From: DATAYA01 sp036272815
GTDB taxonomy: Bacteria > Pseudomonadota > Alphaproteobacteria > Acetobacterales > Acetobacteraceae
Assembly: GCA_036272815.1 (NCBI GenBank)
Contig: DATAYA010000190.1
Coordinates: 1-36,484 of the forward strand
DNA: 36,484 bases
Reading direction: 5' to 3'
The first letter of the stretch is position 1. Each line of letters starts with the position of its first letter. The position numbers and the translations under genes were made by a program. This document shows, piece after piece, positions 22,102 through 29,547 of the stretch. The notes beneath the pieces were generated by a model that saw only the letters and a program-made list of their open reading frames with translations, ran no database searches and had not been told where the DNA came from.

Positions 22102-23702
22102 GCCCGCTTCACCCCCCAGAACACGATCTGCGAATTCTTGACGAAGCCGGTCAGGTCGTTGCGGTACGCAACCGGATAGTACCACTGCCCGGCCGGCATG
22201 AACGGGATCGATTTGAACGCCTCGGCCTGGATCTGCTCGCAGATTTGCTTCTGCGCCGGCACGCCCGCCGTGTCGAACCATTGCTGACGCAGCGACTCGA
22301 TCTTGGGATTGGTCGGCCAGCCAAACCAGCCCTTGCGGCCGTTGCCGCGCAGCGGATAGGAGCTTCCGGGGTTCGAGACCTGCAAGCCGCCCCAGGTCGT
22401 GCAGAAGACGTTCCAGCCGCCCTTGTCGGGCGGGTTCATCGACGCGCGGCGCGAGACCAGCGTGCCCCAGTCCATGCTCTGATAGTCGACATTGATGCCG
22501 ACCTTCTGGAACACGCTACGTGTTACTTGGCACATAGCGGTCAGTGACGGCTGGTCCGACGGCGACATCAGGATCACCTTCTCGCCGTTGTAGCCCGCCT
22601 CCTTCAGCAGTTGCTTCGCTTTCGCCGGATCGCGCGGGCTGGTGAGCGCATCAAGCCCGACAGTGTTCGCCATCGGCGATCCGGCGGTAAAGAACCCGAC
22701 TGGGTACTTGCCAAGGCTGGCCTGCTCGCCGACCCAGGCGGTGACATATTCCTTCTGGTCGATCGCCGGCAGCAGCGCCTCCAGCATTTTCGGGTTGTTG
22801 AAGGGCGGATAGAGATGGTTGAACGCGACCATCGCGAGCGCACCCAGCGGATCGAAGGTCTCGACCTTGCAACCAGGTGCCTTGGCCAACGTCGGCAGCA
22901 GGTCGATGAGCGGGAATTCGATCCAATCCACCTCGCCGGTCTGCAAAGCTGCCGCGGCGGTCGCCGGATCGGGCTCGACCACCCACTCCACACGCTCGAA
23001 ATTGACCACCTTGCCGCCCGACAGATACTGCGGCGGCTCCTGCCGCGGTACGTACTTGTCGAACTTCTTGCACGCCGAGCTGGAGCCCGAAACCCATTCG
23101 TTCCTCAGGAACACAAACGGCCCGCTGCCGATAAATTCTTTGATCTGCTCGCTCGCCGGCGTCTTCGCCATCCGCTCGGGCATGATGAAGCAGCCTCCCG
23201 CGCCGAGCGCATAGAGCATCTGCCGGAACCGCTTGTTCAGCTTGATCTGGAACTTCGTGTCGTCGAGCGCCTTCATCTCGACCGTCTGCTGCGCGAGTTG
23301 CTGGCCGAACGGGTTGATCGACGACCAGCGATGGATCGACGTGATGCAGTCGATCGCGCGCACCGGCTCGTTGTCGTGCCACAGCAACCCGTCGCGCAGC
23401 GTGAATGTCCACGTCAGCTCGTCCGACGAGACCTCGCTGCCCGCGCACATCTGCGGCTTGGAGACGAGCGCGTTGTCGATGCCATAGAGCGTGTCCCAGA
23501 TCATGTAGCCGAGGTTGGTGGCGACCGTCGCCGTCGTCCAGATCGGGTCCGGGTTGGCCAGCGCCGCCTGCGGCACGAATCGCAGCGTTGTCTTGCTGCC
23601 GGCCGCCAGCGCCGGCCGCGGCAGGCCGCTCGCCGCCAAGCCCGCCGCCACACCACCCGTCACCAGCACCTGCCGACGCTTGACCATCGAATGCTTCATC
23701 AT
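22098..23702 (-). CDS. ABC transporter substrate-binding protein, peptide/nickel type (SBP family 5)
   Basis: The 534-residue protein starts with a Tat-like signal (KRRQVLVTGGVAAGLAASGL, cleavage after ALA). The mature part has the family-5 pattern: LRFVPQAALANPDPIWTTAT, YMIWDTLYGIDNALVSKPQM, then SSDELTWTFTLRDGLLWHDN and a VGEQASLGKYPVGFFTAGSP region near residue 330, ending FVKNSQIVFWGVKRA. It binds a peptide-like or other solute in the periplasm for an ABC importer. No permease or ATPase is next to it; only the coupled SDR gene follows. The ATG at 23702 has GGGAGAG 8 bases upstream, so it is preferred over ATGs at 23699 and 23687. Confidence 0.93.
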   Translation of the reverse strand: MMKHSMVKRRQVLVTGGVAAGLAASGLPRPALAAGSKTTLRFVPQAALANPDPIWTTATVATNLGYMIWDTLYGIDNALVSKPQMCAGSEVSSDELTWTFTLRDGLLWHDNEPVRAIDCITSIHRWSSINPFGQQLAQQTVEMKALDDTKFQIKLNKRFRQMLYALGAGGCFIMPERMAKTPASEQIKEFIGSGPFVFLRNEWVSGSSSACKKFDKYVPRQEPPQYLSGGKVVNFERVEWVVEPDPATAAAALQTGEVDWIEFPLIDLLPTLAKAPGCKVETFDPLGALAMVAFNHLYPPFNNPKMLEALLPAIDQKEYVTAWVGEQASLGKYPVGFFTAGSPMANTVGLDALTSPRDPAKAKQLLKEAGYNGEKVILMSPSDQPSLTAMCQVTRSVFQKVGINVDYQSMDWGTLVSRRASMNPPDKGGWNVFCTTWGGLQVSNPGSSYPLRGNGRKGWFGWPTNPKIESLRQQWFDTAGVPAQKQICEQIQAEAFKSIPFMPAGQWYYPVAYRNDLTGFVKNSQIVFWGVKRA

Positions 23703-24002
23703 CGGTCATCTCTCCCGGTTCGGCGTCGCCGCCGCGCACTGCGGCGCGAAGGCTAGGGCGCGCCCGGCATCGCCAACAAGGGGAATAACGCCACGCTGGC
23801 GCGAAATCGCGCGCTGCCCGGCTTGACCGGAACGCCATCCCGCGTCCCCATGACGGCCGGCAACAGTACGGGAGGGAACGAAGGACGTGTTGGTCACGCA
23901 AGCGCCCATCCCGGCGCCCCCGCGATCGCGGTCCTGATCGCCGCCGCGTTTGGGCCGCCCTCCCGCGGCCCGCACTCGACACCTTCTTGCATTGAGGAAA
24001 CA
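23703..24002. other. Divergent intergenic region (300 bases)
   Basis: It lies between the binding-protein and CBS genes and must contain both promoters. TTGACC occurs at about 23823 on the plus strand but no good -10 is spaced correctly. No RNA gene or repeat was recognised; ORFs crossing it look like shadows. Confidence 0.5.
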
Positions 24003-24722
24003 ATGGCCGCCATGAATGCCGCCGACGTGATGACCCGCAACGTCGTCACGGTCCGCACCGAGACGCCGCTCGCCGATGCCGTGGCACTGATGCTTGCACG
24101 CGGCGTCAGCGGGCTCCCGGTGGTGGATGCGGCGGGCGCGCTCGCCGGGATACTGACGGAGGGCGATCTGCTGCGCAGGGACGAACTCGGCACCGATCCC
24201 CGCCACGCGCCGTGGCTCGCCTTCCTCCGCGGCCCGGGTCGCGCCGCCGAGGAGTTCGTCCGCACCAACGCCCGCGACGTCGGATCGCTGATGACCACCG
24301 GGATCGCCAGCGTCAACGAGGCGACACCGCTCGCGGATGTCGTGGCGTTGATGGAGCAGCGCCGCATCAAGCGCGTCCCGGTGCTGGACGACGGCCGCAT
24401 CGTCGGCATCGTCAGCCGCGCCGACCTGCTCCGCGCACTGCTGCCGCTGCTCGCCGCGGCGCCGAGCGAGCCGTGCTCGGACGAGGAACTGGAAGCCCGC
24501 GTGGCGGCCACGCTGACAGCCCAGGGCTGGGCGCCGCGCATCGGCCTGAAACTGACCGCGGATGCCGGCGCAATCACGCTCGAAGGCGCGATCTTCGACG
24601 AGCGCGAGCGCGGCGCGATCCGGGTCGCCGTCCAGAACACGCCAGGCGTCACGCTGGTGCGCGACCGGCTCGTCTGGGTCGAACCGACGACCGGCGCCTT
24701 CATCGAGGCGCCCGACGCATGA
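24003..24722 (+). CDS. CBS-domain pair plus BON domain protein
   Basis: From the ATG at 24003 (GAGGAAAC upstream) the product has 239 residues. CBS1 spans about 8-60 (VMTRNVVTVRTETPLADAVA, GVSGLPVVDAAGALAGILTE), CBS2 about 92-146 (SLMTTGIASVNEATPLADVV, RRIKRVPVLDDGRIVGIVSR), and a BON domain about 158-225 (VAATLTAQGWAPRIGLKLTA, GAITLEGAIFDERERGAIRV). CBS pairs usually bind adenine nucleotides; BON domains bind membranes or periplasmic partners. No signal peptide is seen, suggesting a cytoplasmic regulator. It precedes the TPR-sulfotransferase in the same direction. Confidence 0.9.
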   Translation: MAAMNAADVMTRNVVTVRTETPLADAVALMLARGVSGLPVVDAAGALAGILTEGDLLRRDELGTDPRHAPWLAFLRGPGRAAEEFVRTNARDVGSLMTTGIASVNEATPLADVVALMEQRRIKRVPVLDDGRIVGIVSRADLLRALLPLLAAAPSEPCSDEELEARVAATLTAQGWAPRIGLKLTADAGAITLEGAIFDERERGAIRVAVQNTPGVTLVRDRLVWVEPTTGAFIEAPDA

Positions 24723-24778
24723 TGCCCCGCACATGACCGCGGGTGACAGCCCTGCCTGACCCCGCCACACTCGCCCGC

Positions 24779-26806
24779 ATGTCCGCCGCCGCCATCTTGC
24801 CCGACCGATCCGCCATCGCCGCCGCCGAAGCGCGATTCCGCGACGGCGCCATCGCCGATGCCGCCGCCATCCTCACCCCGCTCGCCGCAGCGGCATCCCC
24901 CGATCCCGACGCGGTCCGCCTGCTCGGGCTCTGCAAGCTTCGTCTCGGCGCCGCACCGGAAGGGCTCGAGCTGCTGACCCGCGCGCGGGCGCTGGCACCC
25001 AACTCGGCCTGGGCACGGCTGCATCACGGGCTCGGCCTGCAAGCGGTCGGCCGCTATGCCGAGGCCGCCGCCGCGTTCCGTGCGTGCCTCCCCCTGCTGC
25101 CGTTCGATCCCGCGCCGCCGCTCAATCTCGCGACCGCCCTGCTCGCGCAAGGCGATGCGCTCGGTGCGCTACGGGCCGCCCGCCGCGCCGCTCTGCGCGC
25201 ACCGCAGATGCCACAGGCGCATTACACGCTCGGCCTCGCGCGCCTTGCCTGCGGGGCCCCGGCGAGCGCCGCGGAATGCTTTGGCCGCGCGGTGCGGCTC
25301 GACCGGAACTTCGCCGACGCCTGGGTCAATCTCGGCATCGCGCAATATCGGCTCGGCCAGGTCTCCCGCGCCAAGGCGTCGATGCGGGCAGCACTGCGCA
25401 TCGTGCCATATCATCGCGCCGCCACCGCCAATCTCGGCGGCCTGCTGCGCCTGACCGGCGAAGCGGAAGCGGGCGAGCGCCTGTTGCGCGCGGCGCTGGC
25501 GCAGGCGCCGGACGCGCCCGAACTGCGCATCAACCTCGCCGCCGAGCTGCTCCAGGACGAGCGCACGGCCGAGGCGCTGGCGCTGCTCGACATCCCGGCC
25601 CCCGCGTCATCCGCGCTCCGCCAGCAATGGCTTGCCCAGCGCGCGATGGCGCAACTCCAATCGGGCGATTTCGCGATGGCGCGCGCATCGCTCGACGTGC
25701 TCGGCACACCCTCGCCGGCGCTTTTCCTACCCGTGCAGTGGCGGCGCGTGCTGCTGGCGATGGCCGAGCGCGACATGCCAGCCGCGGTCAGCCACGCCGA
25801 CACGATGGCCGCCGCGCTTGCTGACTTTCGTGCAGAGGCCGCCGTCCCCGAGCACCGCATCATGGCGCATTTCGACCTCGCCAAGTTCTTCGCCCATGTC
25901 CGCGAGCCCGACCGCGCCTTCGCCGGCTGGACCGGCGGCCATCGCGAGCTGGCACGCCTGCAACCGTTCTCCCGCGCAGGCTACGGCGCTTTCGTCGATG
26001 CCTCGATCGCACGCTTCGACCGCGCACGCCTGCACGACGGCGCCCGCGCGCCCGGCCACGATCCCGCACCGCTGTTCATCGTCGGCATGCCGCGCAGTGG
26101 CACCACGCTCTGCGAGCAGATCCTCTCCGCCCATGCGCAGGCGTTCGGCGCCGGCGAGCGCGTCGCCCTTGCCCTCGCATACGGCGCGATCGGCCGCGCG
26201 TTCGAGACTGCCGCGTCCGTCCACCGCGTCGCCGATGCCGACGCCGACACGCTCGCCGTGGCATCGTCCCGCTACCTTGCCGAGCTGCACGCACTCGCAC
26301 CTGATGCCGCACGCATCGTCGACAAGATGCCTGGCAATTTCCGCTATCTCGGCTTCGCCTCGATGCTGCTGCCCGGCGCACGGGTGATCGCTTGCGAACG
26401 CGACCCGCGTGACATCGGCTTTTCCATTTTCACCTTCCGCTTCTACGGCGAGCACCCTTATGCGCACGACCTCGCCGACCTCGGCTGGTACATCGCGCAG
26501 CAGCACCGGCTGATGCGCCACTGGCGCGCGGCGCTGCCGGTGCCGATGCTGACAGTGCGCCTCGCCGACTGGGTCGAGGATTTCCCGGGTACGCTGCGCC
26601 GCGTGCTCGATTTCGCGGGCCTTCCCTACGATCCCGCCTGCGAGCGGTTCTACGAGCAGGATCGCACGGTGCGCACTGTCAGCCGCGCGCAGGTACGCCA
26701 GCCGGTGAACGCGCGGGGCATCGGCCGCTGGCGCGCCTATGAGCGCCAGTTGGCACCGCTGATCACCGAACTCGAGGCGGGCGGCGTCGAGCTGCCGCCG
26801 GCATAG
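24779..26806 (+). CDS. TPR-repeat sulfotransferase
   Basis: From the ATG at 24779 the protein has 675 residues; a GTG at 24743 is an alternative. Residues about 15-310 are TPR-like helical pairs (e.g. WARLHHGLGLQAVGRYAEAA, PQAHYTLGLARLACGAPASA, ADAWVNLGIAQYRLGQVSRA). The C-terminal domain has the 5' PAPS-binding loop PLFIVGMPRSGTTLCEQIL at about 431-449, a KMPGNFRYLGF element and the 3' loop ERDPRDIGFSIFTF near 540, all intact. Such TPR-sulfotransferase fusions modify glycans or proteins using PAPS. The nearby OafA-type and second sulfotransferase-like genes hint at surface polysaccharide decoration, an inference only. Confidence 0.9.
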   Translation: MSAAAILPDRSAIAAAEARFRDGAIADAAAILTPLAAAASPDPDAVRLLGLCKLRLGAAPEGLELLTRARALAPNSAWARLHHGLGLQAVGRYAEAAAAFRACLPLLPFDPAPPLNLATALLAQGDALGALRAARRAALRAPQMPQAHYTLGLARLACGAPASAAECFGRAVRLDRNFADAWVNLGIAQYRLGQVSRAKASMRAALRIVPYHRAATANLGGLLRLTGEAEAGERLLRAALAQAPDAPELRINLAAELLQDERTAEALALLDIPAPASSALRQQWLAQRAMAQLQSGDFAMARASLDVLGTPSPALFLPVQWRRVLLAMAERDMPAAVSHADTMAAALADFRAEAAVPEHRIMAHFDLAKFFAHVREPDRAFAGWTGGHRELARLQPFSRAGYGAFVDASIARFDRARLHDGARAPGHDPAPLFIVGMPRSGTTLCEQILSAHAQAFGAGERVALALAYGAIGRAFETAASVHRVADADADTLAVASSRYLAELHALAPDAARIVDKMPGNFRYLGFASMLLPGARVIACERDPRDIGFSIFTFRFYGEHPYAHDLADLGWYIAQQHRLMRHWRAALPVPMLTVRLADWVEDFPGTLRRVLDFAGLPYDPACERFYEQDRTVRTVSRAQVRQPVNARGIGRWRAYERQLAPLITELEAGGVELPPA

Positions 26807-26809
26807 GCG

Positions 26810-27628
26810 TCACGCCGCCGCCGTGGCCGCGTCCGCCGCTTCGCGCACCGCCTTGCTGCCATAGGTCCGCTCCAGCCGGCGGATCACGAAATGCCCCTCG
26901 GCGAGATCGAGCGCGTGGCGCAGGAACGCGTCGTTCAGCGCGGCACCCGTCGCGGCCCCCACGATCGGCACCGCCTGCAACGCAATCTTCCGCGACAGCA
27001 CGAGCCCGTAGCGCGCGCCGACCTGCTCGACGAGCGAGACCATCGTGCGCCCCTGCAGCAGCATCCGCGCAGAGAAATACGACAGCTCGCTCTCGTCCAT
27101 CCGCGCGTCGCTCCACTCGCCCGGCGCGGGCAGCAGCGAAAACACCGCCAAGCAGGCTGCGCGCGCCTCCTCGCTGGACAGGTCCTCGCCCTCCCGCACC
27201 GCAATCCGCGCCACGCCGCGCAAGATCGCGAGCGTGGTGAAGGAAACGTCGGGCAGCAGTCCCGGCAGTCCGATGAAGCCGCCGACCGCGCCCGACACGC
27301 CGACCGCCGACCGCGAGAACAGCCGCGCGAGACGGCCCGACGTCGCCCCCGGGCGCAGACCGAGCACCGCGACGTCGAACGCCCGCGCCAGCGCTGCCTG
27401 CGCCGCCGCCTGCACCTTGGGCGCCAGCGACTGCTCGCCCGGCAGCCGTGTCAGCGCCCGCATCGCGACCACGCCCGCCGCCGACACGGCGGCCGCCGCC
27501 ATGTCGGCCAGCCGCACGAACAACCCACGCCCGCGCCGCAGCAGCGCCATCGCCTCGGCCAACTCCGCCCGCGCCTCCGGCGGCAACACGCCGGCTTCCT
27601 GCCCGCTCATCGGCACGGCCCCACTCAT
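26810..27628 (-). CDS. EcsC family protein
   Basis: From the ATG at 27628 (AGGAG 8 bases upstream) the product has 272 residues. The middle shows ALTRLPGEQSLAPKVQAAAQ, SAVGVSGAVGGFIGLPGLLP and DVSFTTLAILRGVARIAVRE, followed by YGLVLSRKIALQAVPIVGAA and TGAALNDAFLRHALDLAEGH, the glycine-rich and ending pattern of EcsC proteins. Function in the family is not settled; some members associate with membranes. It converges on the sulfotransferase with a 3-base gap, so readthrough would give antisense RNA. Confidence 0.85.
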   Translation of the reverse strand: MSGAVPMSGQEAGVLPPEARAELAEAMALLRRGRGLFVRLADMAAAAVSAAGVVAMRALTRLPGEQSLAPKVQAAAQAALARAFDVAVLGLRPGATSGRLARLFSRSAVGVSGAVGGFIGLPGLLPDVSFTTLAILRGVARIAVREGEDLSSEEARAACLAVFSLLPAPGEWSDARMDESELSYFSARMLLQGRTMVSLVEQVGARYGLVLSRKIALQAVPIVGAATGAALNDAFLRHALDLAEGHFVIRRLERTYGSKAVREAADAATAAA

Positions 27629-27696
27629 CTCCGCATCTCCTGCCCCCGCCAAAACCACCGGCCAGAACGCGCGGGCGCCGTCGGAGGCTGCGGCCC

Positions 27697-28077
27697 TCAA
27701 CGCGGCTTGGCGGCAGGCCGCGCCAGCCGCCGCGCCGTGCGAAGCAGGAACGCGCGATCCTCGTCATCGCACTCCCGATAGAGCCGCAGCAGGGCTGCCT
27801 CGTCGCCCGCCCGGGCCTCGAACGGCGCCCGCCGGTCCTCCCCGAACAGCAGATACTCGACAGAGACGTCCAGCGCCGCCGCCAGCCGCGGCAGGTTGCT
27901 CCGCACCTGCCCGGCGCGGTCGGTCTCCCATTGCGCGACCGCGCTGCGCGTCACCCCCACCGCCGCCGCCAGTCCTTCCTGCGTCAGCCCGCGCGAGGCT
28001 CGGGCAGCCCGGATGCGCTCGCCGACACCGGACGCGGGTTGGTGGAGGGATGTCGTCACCGGCGCATCATACGTCAT
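27697..28077 (-). CDS. XRE-family (cro/C1-like) transcriptional regulator
   Basis: From the ATG at 28077 the protein has 126 residues; starts at 28089 (ATG) and 28113 (GTG) are possible. The helix-turn-helix is at about 20-76: ERIRAARASRGLTQEGLAAA, VGVTRSAVAQWETDRAGQVR, LPRLAAALDVSVEYLLFGED. The C-terminus is short and basic (FLLRTARRLARPAAKPR) with no peptidase domain, so not a LexA-type repressor. It is divergent from a two-gene phage-like operon across a region with GTTAG/CTAAC inverted repeats, the layout of a self-regulated lysogeny switch. Confidence 0.88.
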   Translation of the reverse strand: MTYDAPVTTSLHQPASGVGERIRAARASRGLTQEGLAAAVGVTRSAVAQWETDRAGQVRSNLPRLAAALDVSVEYLLFGEDRRAPFEARAGDEAALLRLYRECDDEDRAFLLRTARRLARPAAKPR

Positions 28078-28082
28078 CTCTT

Positions 28083-28134
28083 CTAACATCGTCCAGTTAG
28101 ATTTCCTTGACACGTGTTAGTTAGTAGGACTAAC
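28083..28134. promoter_or_regulatory. Operator-like GTTAG/CTAAC inverted repeats
   Basis: CTAAC (28083-28087) pairs with GTTAG (28096-28100), and GTTAG (28120-28124) with CTAAC (28130-28134); an extra GTTAG lies at 28116-28120. Five half-sites in 52 bases between divergent start codons, in a GC-rich genome, fit binding of the adjacent XRE protein. Confidence 0.6.
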
Positions 28135-28136
28135 GT
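28107..28136 (+). promoter_or_regulatory. Predicted promoter of the AsnC-like / DUF6362 operon
   Basis: TTGACA at 28107-28112 is a consensus -35; TAACGT at 28131-28136 follows after 18 bases. The second operator repeat lies inside the spacer and over the -10, so bound repressor would block this promoter. Confidence 0.6.
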
Positions 28137-28164
28137 CCTTCTGTCACCGCGACGGAAGCCCGCC

Positions 28165-28479
28165 ATGCCGCAACGCATCATCTGGACCGAACAGGCCGAT
28201 ACCGAACTGCTCCGCTTGCGCCGCGCCGGCGCGACGTGGGATGCGATCGCCCACCGGCTCGCGGTCGGTCGCAACAGCGTCGTGGAGCGCGGCCTGGCGC
28301 TGCTGCGCGGCAGCGCCGCGGCCGCCCCGCTGGCCCGGGCCGTGCCGCCGGTGGCACCCGCCCGGCCGCGCCCGACCGACCGCCCGCCGCTGCCGCCGGG
28401 TCACCCGGTCGCCTGGGCGGTGCTCACCGAACACACGGCACTCGCCGGCTGCGCCTATCCCTATCCGGTGTTCGCATGA
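28165..28479 (+). CDS. AsnC-like / GcrA-like HTH protein, phage-associated
   Basis: From the ATG at 28165 the product has 104 residues: MPQRIIWTEQADTELLRLRR, AGATWDAIAHRLAVGRNSVV. The N-terminal 45 residues are a Myb/SANT or sigma-like HTH (W-T-x-x-x-D-x-x-L...G-A-T-W-D-x-I-A). The linker is Pro/Ala/Arg-rich and the C-terminus PLPPGHPVAWAVLTEHTALA with YPYPVFA is a motif I associate with small regulators in Acetobacteraceae genomes and phages. Role probably regulatory; it shares an operator with the XRE gene and overlaps the next gene by ATGA. Confidence 0.78.
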   Translation: MPQRIIWTEQADTELLRLRRAGATWDAIAHRLAVGRNSVVERGLALLRGSAAAAPLARAVPPVAPARPRPTDRPPLPPGHPVAWAVLTEHTALAGCAYPYPVFA

Positions 28480-29054
28480 TCCCGCGCCCCCGCCTCGTGG
28501 CCCCGCCGGCGCCGATGCCCGAGCCGCCGCCGCCCGCCTTCGACGCCGATATCGTCGTCTACCGGCTGGAGGAGGCCGGTATGACGCTCCTCGCTCTGCC
28601 CAATACCGGCCACACCACGGCACTGCGCCAAAGTCGGATGGAGATCGTCCGCACGGCGCTCGACACCTGCGGCTGGTCCGCCGAGCGCGCCCGGCCCTCG
28701 ACGCCGGATGCGCTGCACATCGACCGCATGGACGAGGCGCTTGGCTGGATCACGCTGATCCCCCGGGAGCGCTATGTGCTGCGCCGCATCGTCGGCGCCC
28801 GCGCCCTGGTCAGCCCGCTGACGGAGCGGCACCTGTTCAGCTGGCGACGGCTCGGCGGCGTGCTCGGCGCCGACCACAAGGCGGTCAAGCGCTGGCACAC
28901 GGAGGCGATCGGCCTGATCGTCGCGGCCCTGAACCGGCGCGACGCAATCGCGGGCGGCAGCGACCAGGGACGGGGCGACTCGGGCAAAACTCTTGCATCC
29001 GGCAAGCCCGGACGCCATTTTCGGGTCTGTCCGAAACCAACTGAAAGGAGGTGA
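28476..29054 (+). CDS. DUF6362-like phage-associated protein
   Basis: The 192-residue protein from the ATG at 28476 shows VYRLEEAGMTLLALPNTGHT, CGWSAERARPSTPDALHIDR, MDEALGWITLIPRERYVLRR, IVGARALVSPLTERHLFSWR and RLGGVLGADHKAVKRWHTEA, which I recognise as the DUF6362 pattern, a helical HTH-like protein usually encoded just upstream of phage packaging genes. The last 25 residues (GKTLASGKPGRHFRVCPKPT) are atypical and basic. The TGA lies inside the strong ribosome binding site of the following 23-codon ORF. Confidence 0.75.
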   Translation: MIPRPRLVAPPAPMPEPPPPAFDADIVVYRLEEAGMTLLALPNTGHTTALRQSRMEIVRTALDTCGWSAERARPSTPDALHIDRMDEALGWITLIPRERYVLRRIVGARALVSPLTERHLFSWRRLGGVLGADHKAVKRWHTEAIGLIVAALNRRDAIAGGSDQGRGDSGKTLASGKPGRHFRVCPKPTERR

Positions 29055-29059
29055 TCCAG
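29043..29059 (+). promoter_or_regulatory. Extended Shine-Dalgarno, exact complement of the 16S rRNA 3' end
   Basis: GAAAGGAGGTGATCCAG is the exact complement of CTGGATCACCTCCTTTC at the 3' end of 16S rRNA. GGAGG lies 7 bases before a GTG start. Normal sites use 4-6 of these bases; 16-17 is exceptional. It overlaps the DUF6362 stop. Confidence 0.75.
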
Positions 29060-29130
29060 TGTCTCATTGTCTGATGCCGAGGACCCCTGCGACCTGGACT
29101 CCCGCCTCGGGGACGACCCTGATCGGCTGA
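29059..29130 (+). CDS. 23-codon ORF behind the extended ribosome binding site
   Basis: GTG at 29059 starts MSHCLMPRTPATWTPASGTT and LIG, then TGA. The ribosome binding site is extreme, the spacing ideal and translation is coupled to DUF6362 termination, yet the product is only 23 residues. It could be a real small phage peptide, or the surviving 5' end of a longer gene lost when the element was truncated. No family was recognised. Confidence 0.5.
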   Translation: MSHCLMPRTPATWTPASGTTLIG

Positions 29131-29171
29131 CCCCCGGTCGCTGGCGGCCCGCTCGGTCGTCACGCAATGTC

Positions 29172-29204
29172 GAGGGCTCCGGCGCAAGCCGGGGCCCTCT
29201 TCTG
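29172..29204 (+). terminator. Hairpin terminator of the phage-like regulatory operon
   Basis: GAGGGCTCCGGC-GCAA-GCCGGGGCCCTC forms a 12-bp stem (one T-G pair) with a GNRA loop, followed by TTCTG. It sits between convergent operons and the same stem could serve both strands. Confidence 0.6.
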
Positions 29205-29208
29205 CGTC

Positions 29209-29547
29209 TCAGCTCGCGCATCCATTGCCGCGCAAGTCGAAGCTGGACACGAGCCCCTGCCGCACCACAACGGTGGTCGTGCAGCTGAAGCTGGCCCAGC
29301 CGGGGATGCCTGGCGCGCCCGGCACTCGCCAGGCGTCGGACTGCCTCCACACCAGCGCCCGCGCATCTCCCAGCGGATAGCTCGCGTCGGGCACGCCCAG
29401 CGCCTGCACCGCCGCCGCCTCCGGCCGCCCGATCAGCGTCGAGAGCGCCGCCCGCTTCTGCGCCAGCACTGCGCCGCCACAGCCGGCGAGGCCGAGCATG
29501 ACCGCCAGGACCGCCGCCACCCTCACCCGAGATGCGCGAGCCGCCAT
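29209..29547 (-). CDS. Putative small lipoprotein
   Basis: The 112-residue product has signal MAARASRVRVAAVLAVMLGL with lipobox LAGC. The mature part, LSTLIGRPEAAAVQALGVPD, ASYPLGDARALVWRQSD and FSCTTTVVVRQGLVSSFDLR, ending GNGCAS, resembles small envelope lipoproteins of the BamE/SmpA-like or outer-membrane-assembly style (G-x-P...A-x-x-x-L-G-x-P). The 5' end overlaps the preceding gene by 25 bases. Confidence 0.75.
   Translation of the reverse strand: MAARASRVRVAAVLAVMLGLAGCGGAVLAQKRAALSTLIGRPEAAAVQALGVPDASYPLGDARALVWRQSDAWRVPGAPGIPGWASFSCTTTVVVRQGLVSSFDLRGNGCAS

Noticed and set aside
29043..29059. Possible 16S rRNA gene fragment
   Set aside because: Match stops after 17 bases and lies at ideal spacing before a start codon; an extended ribosome binding site explains it better.
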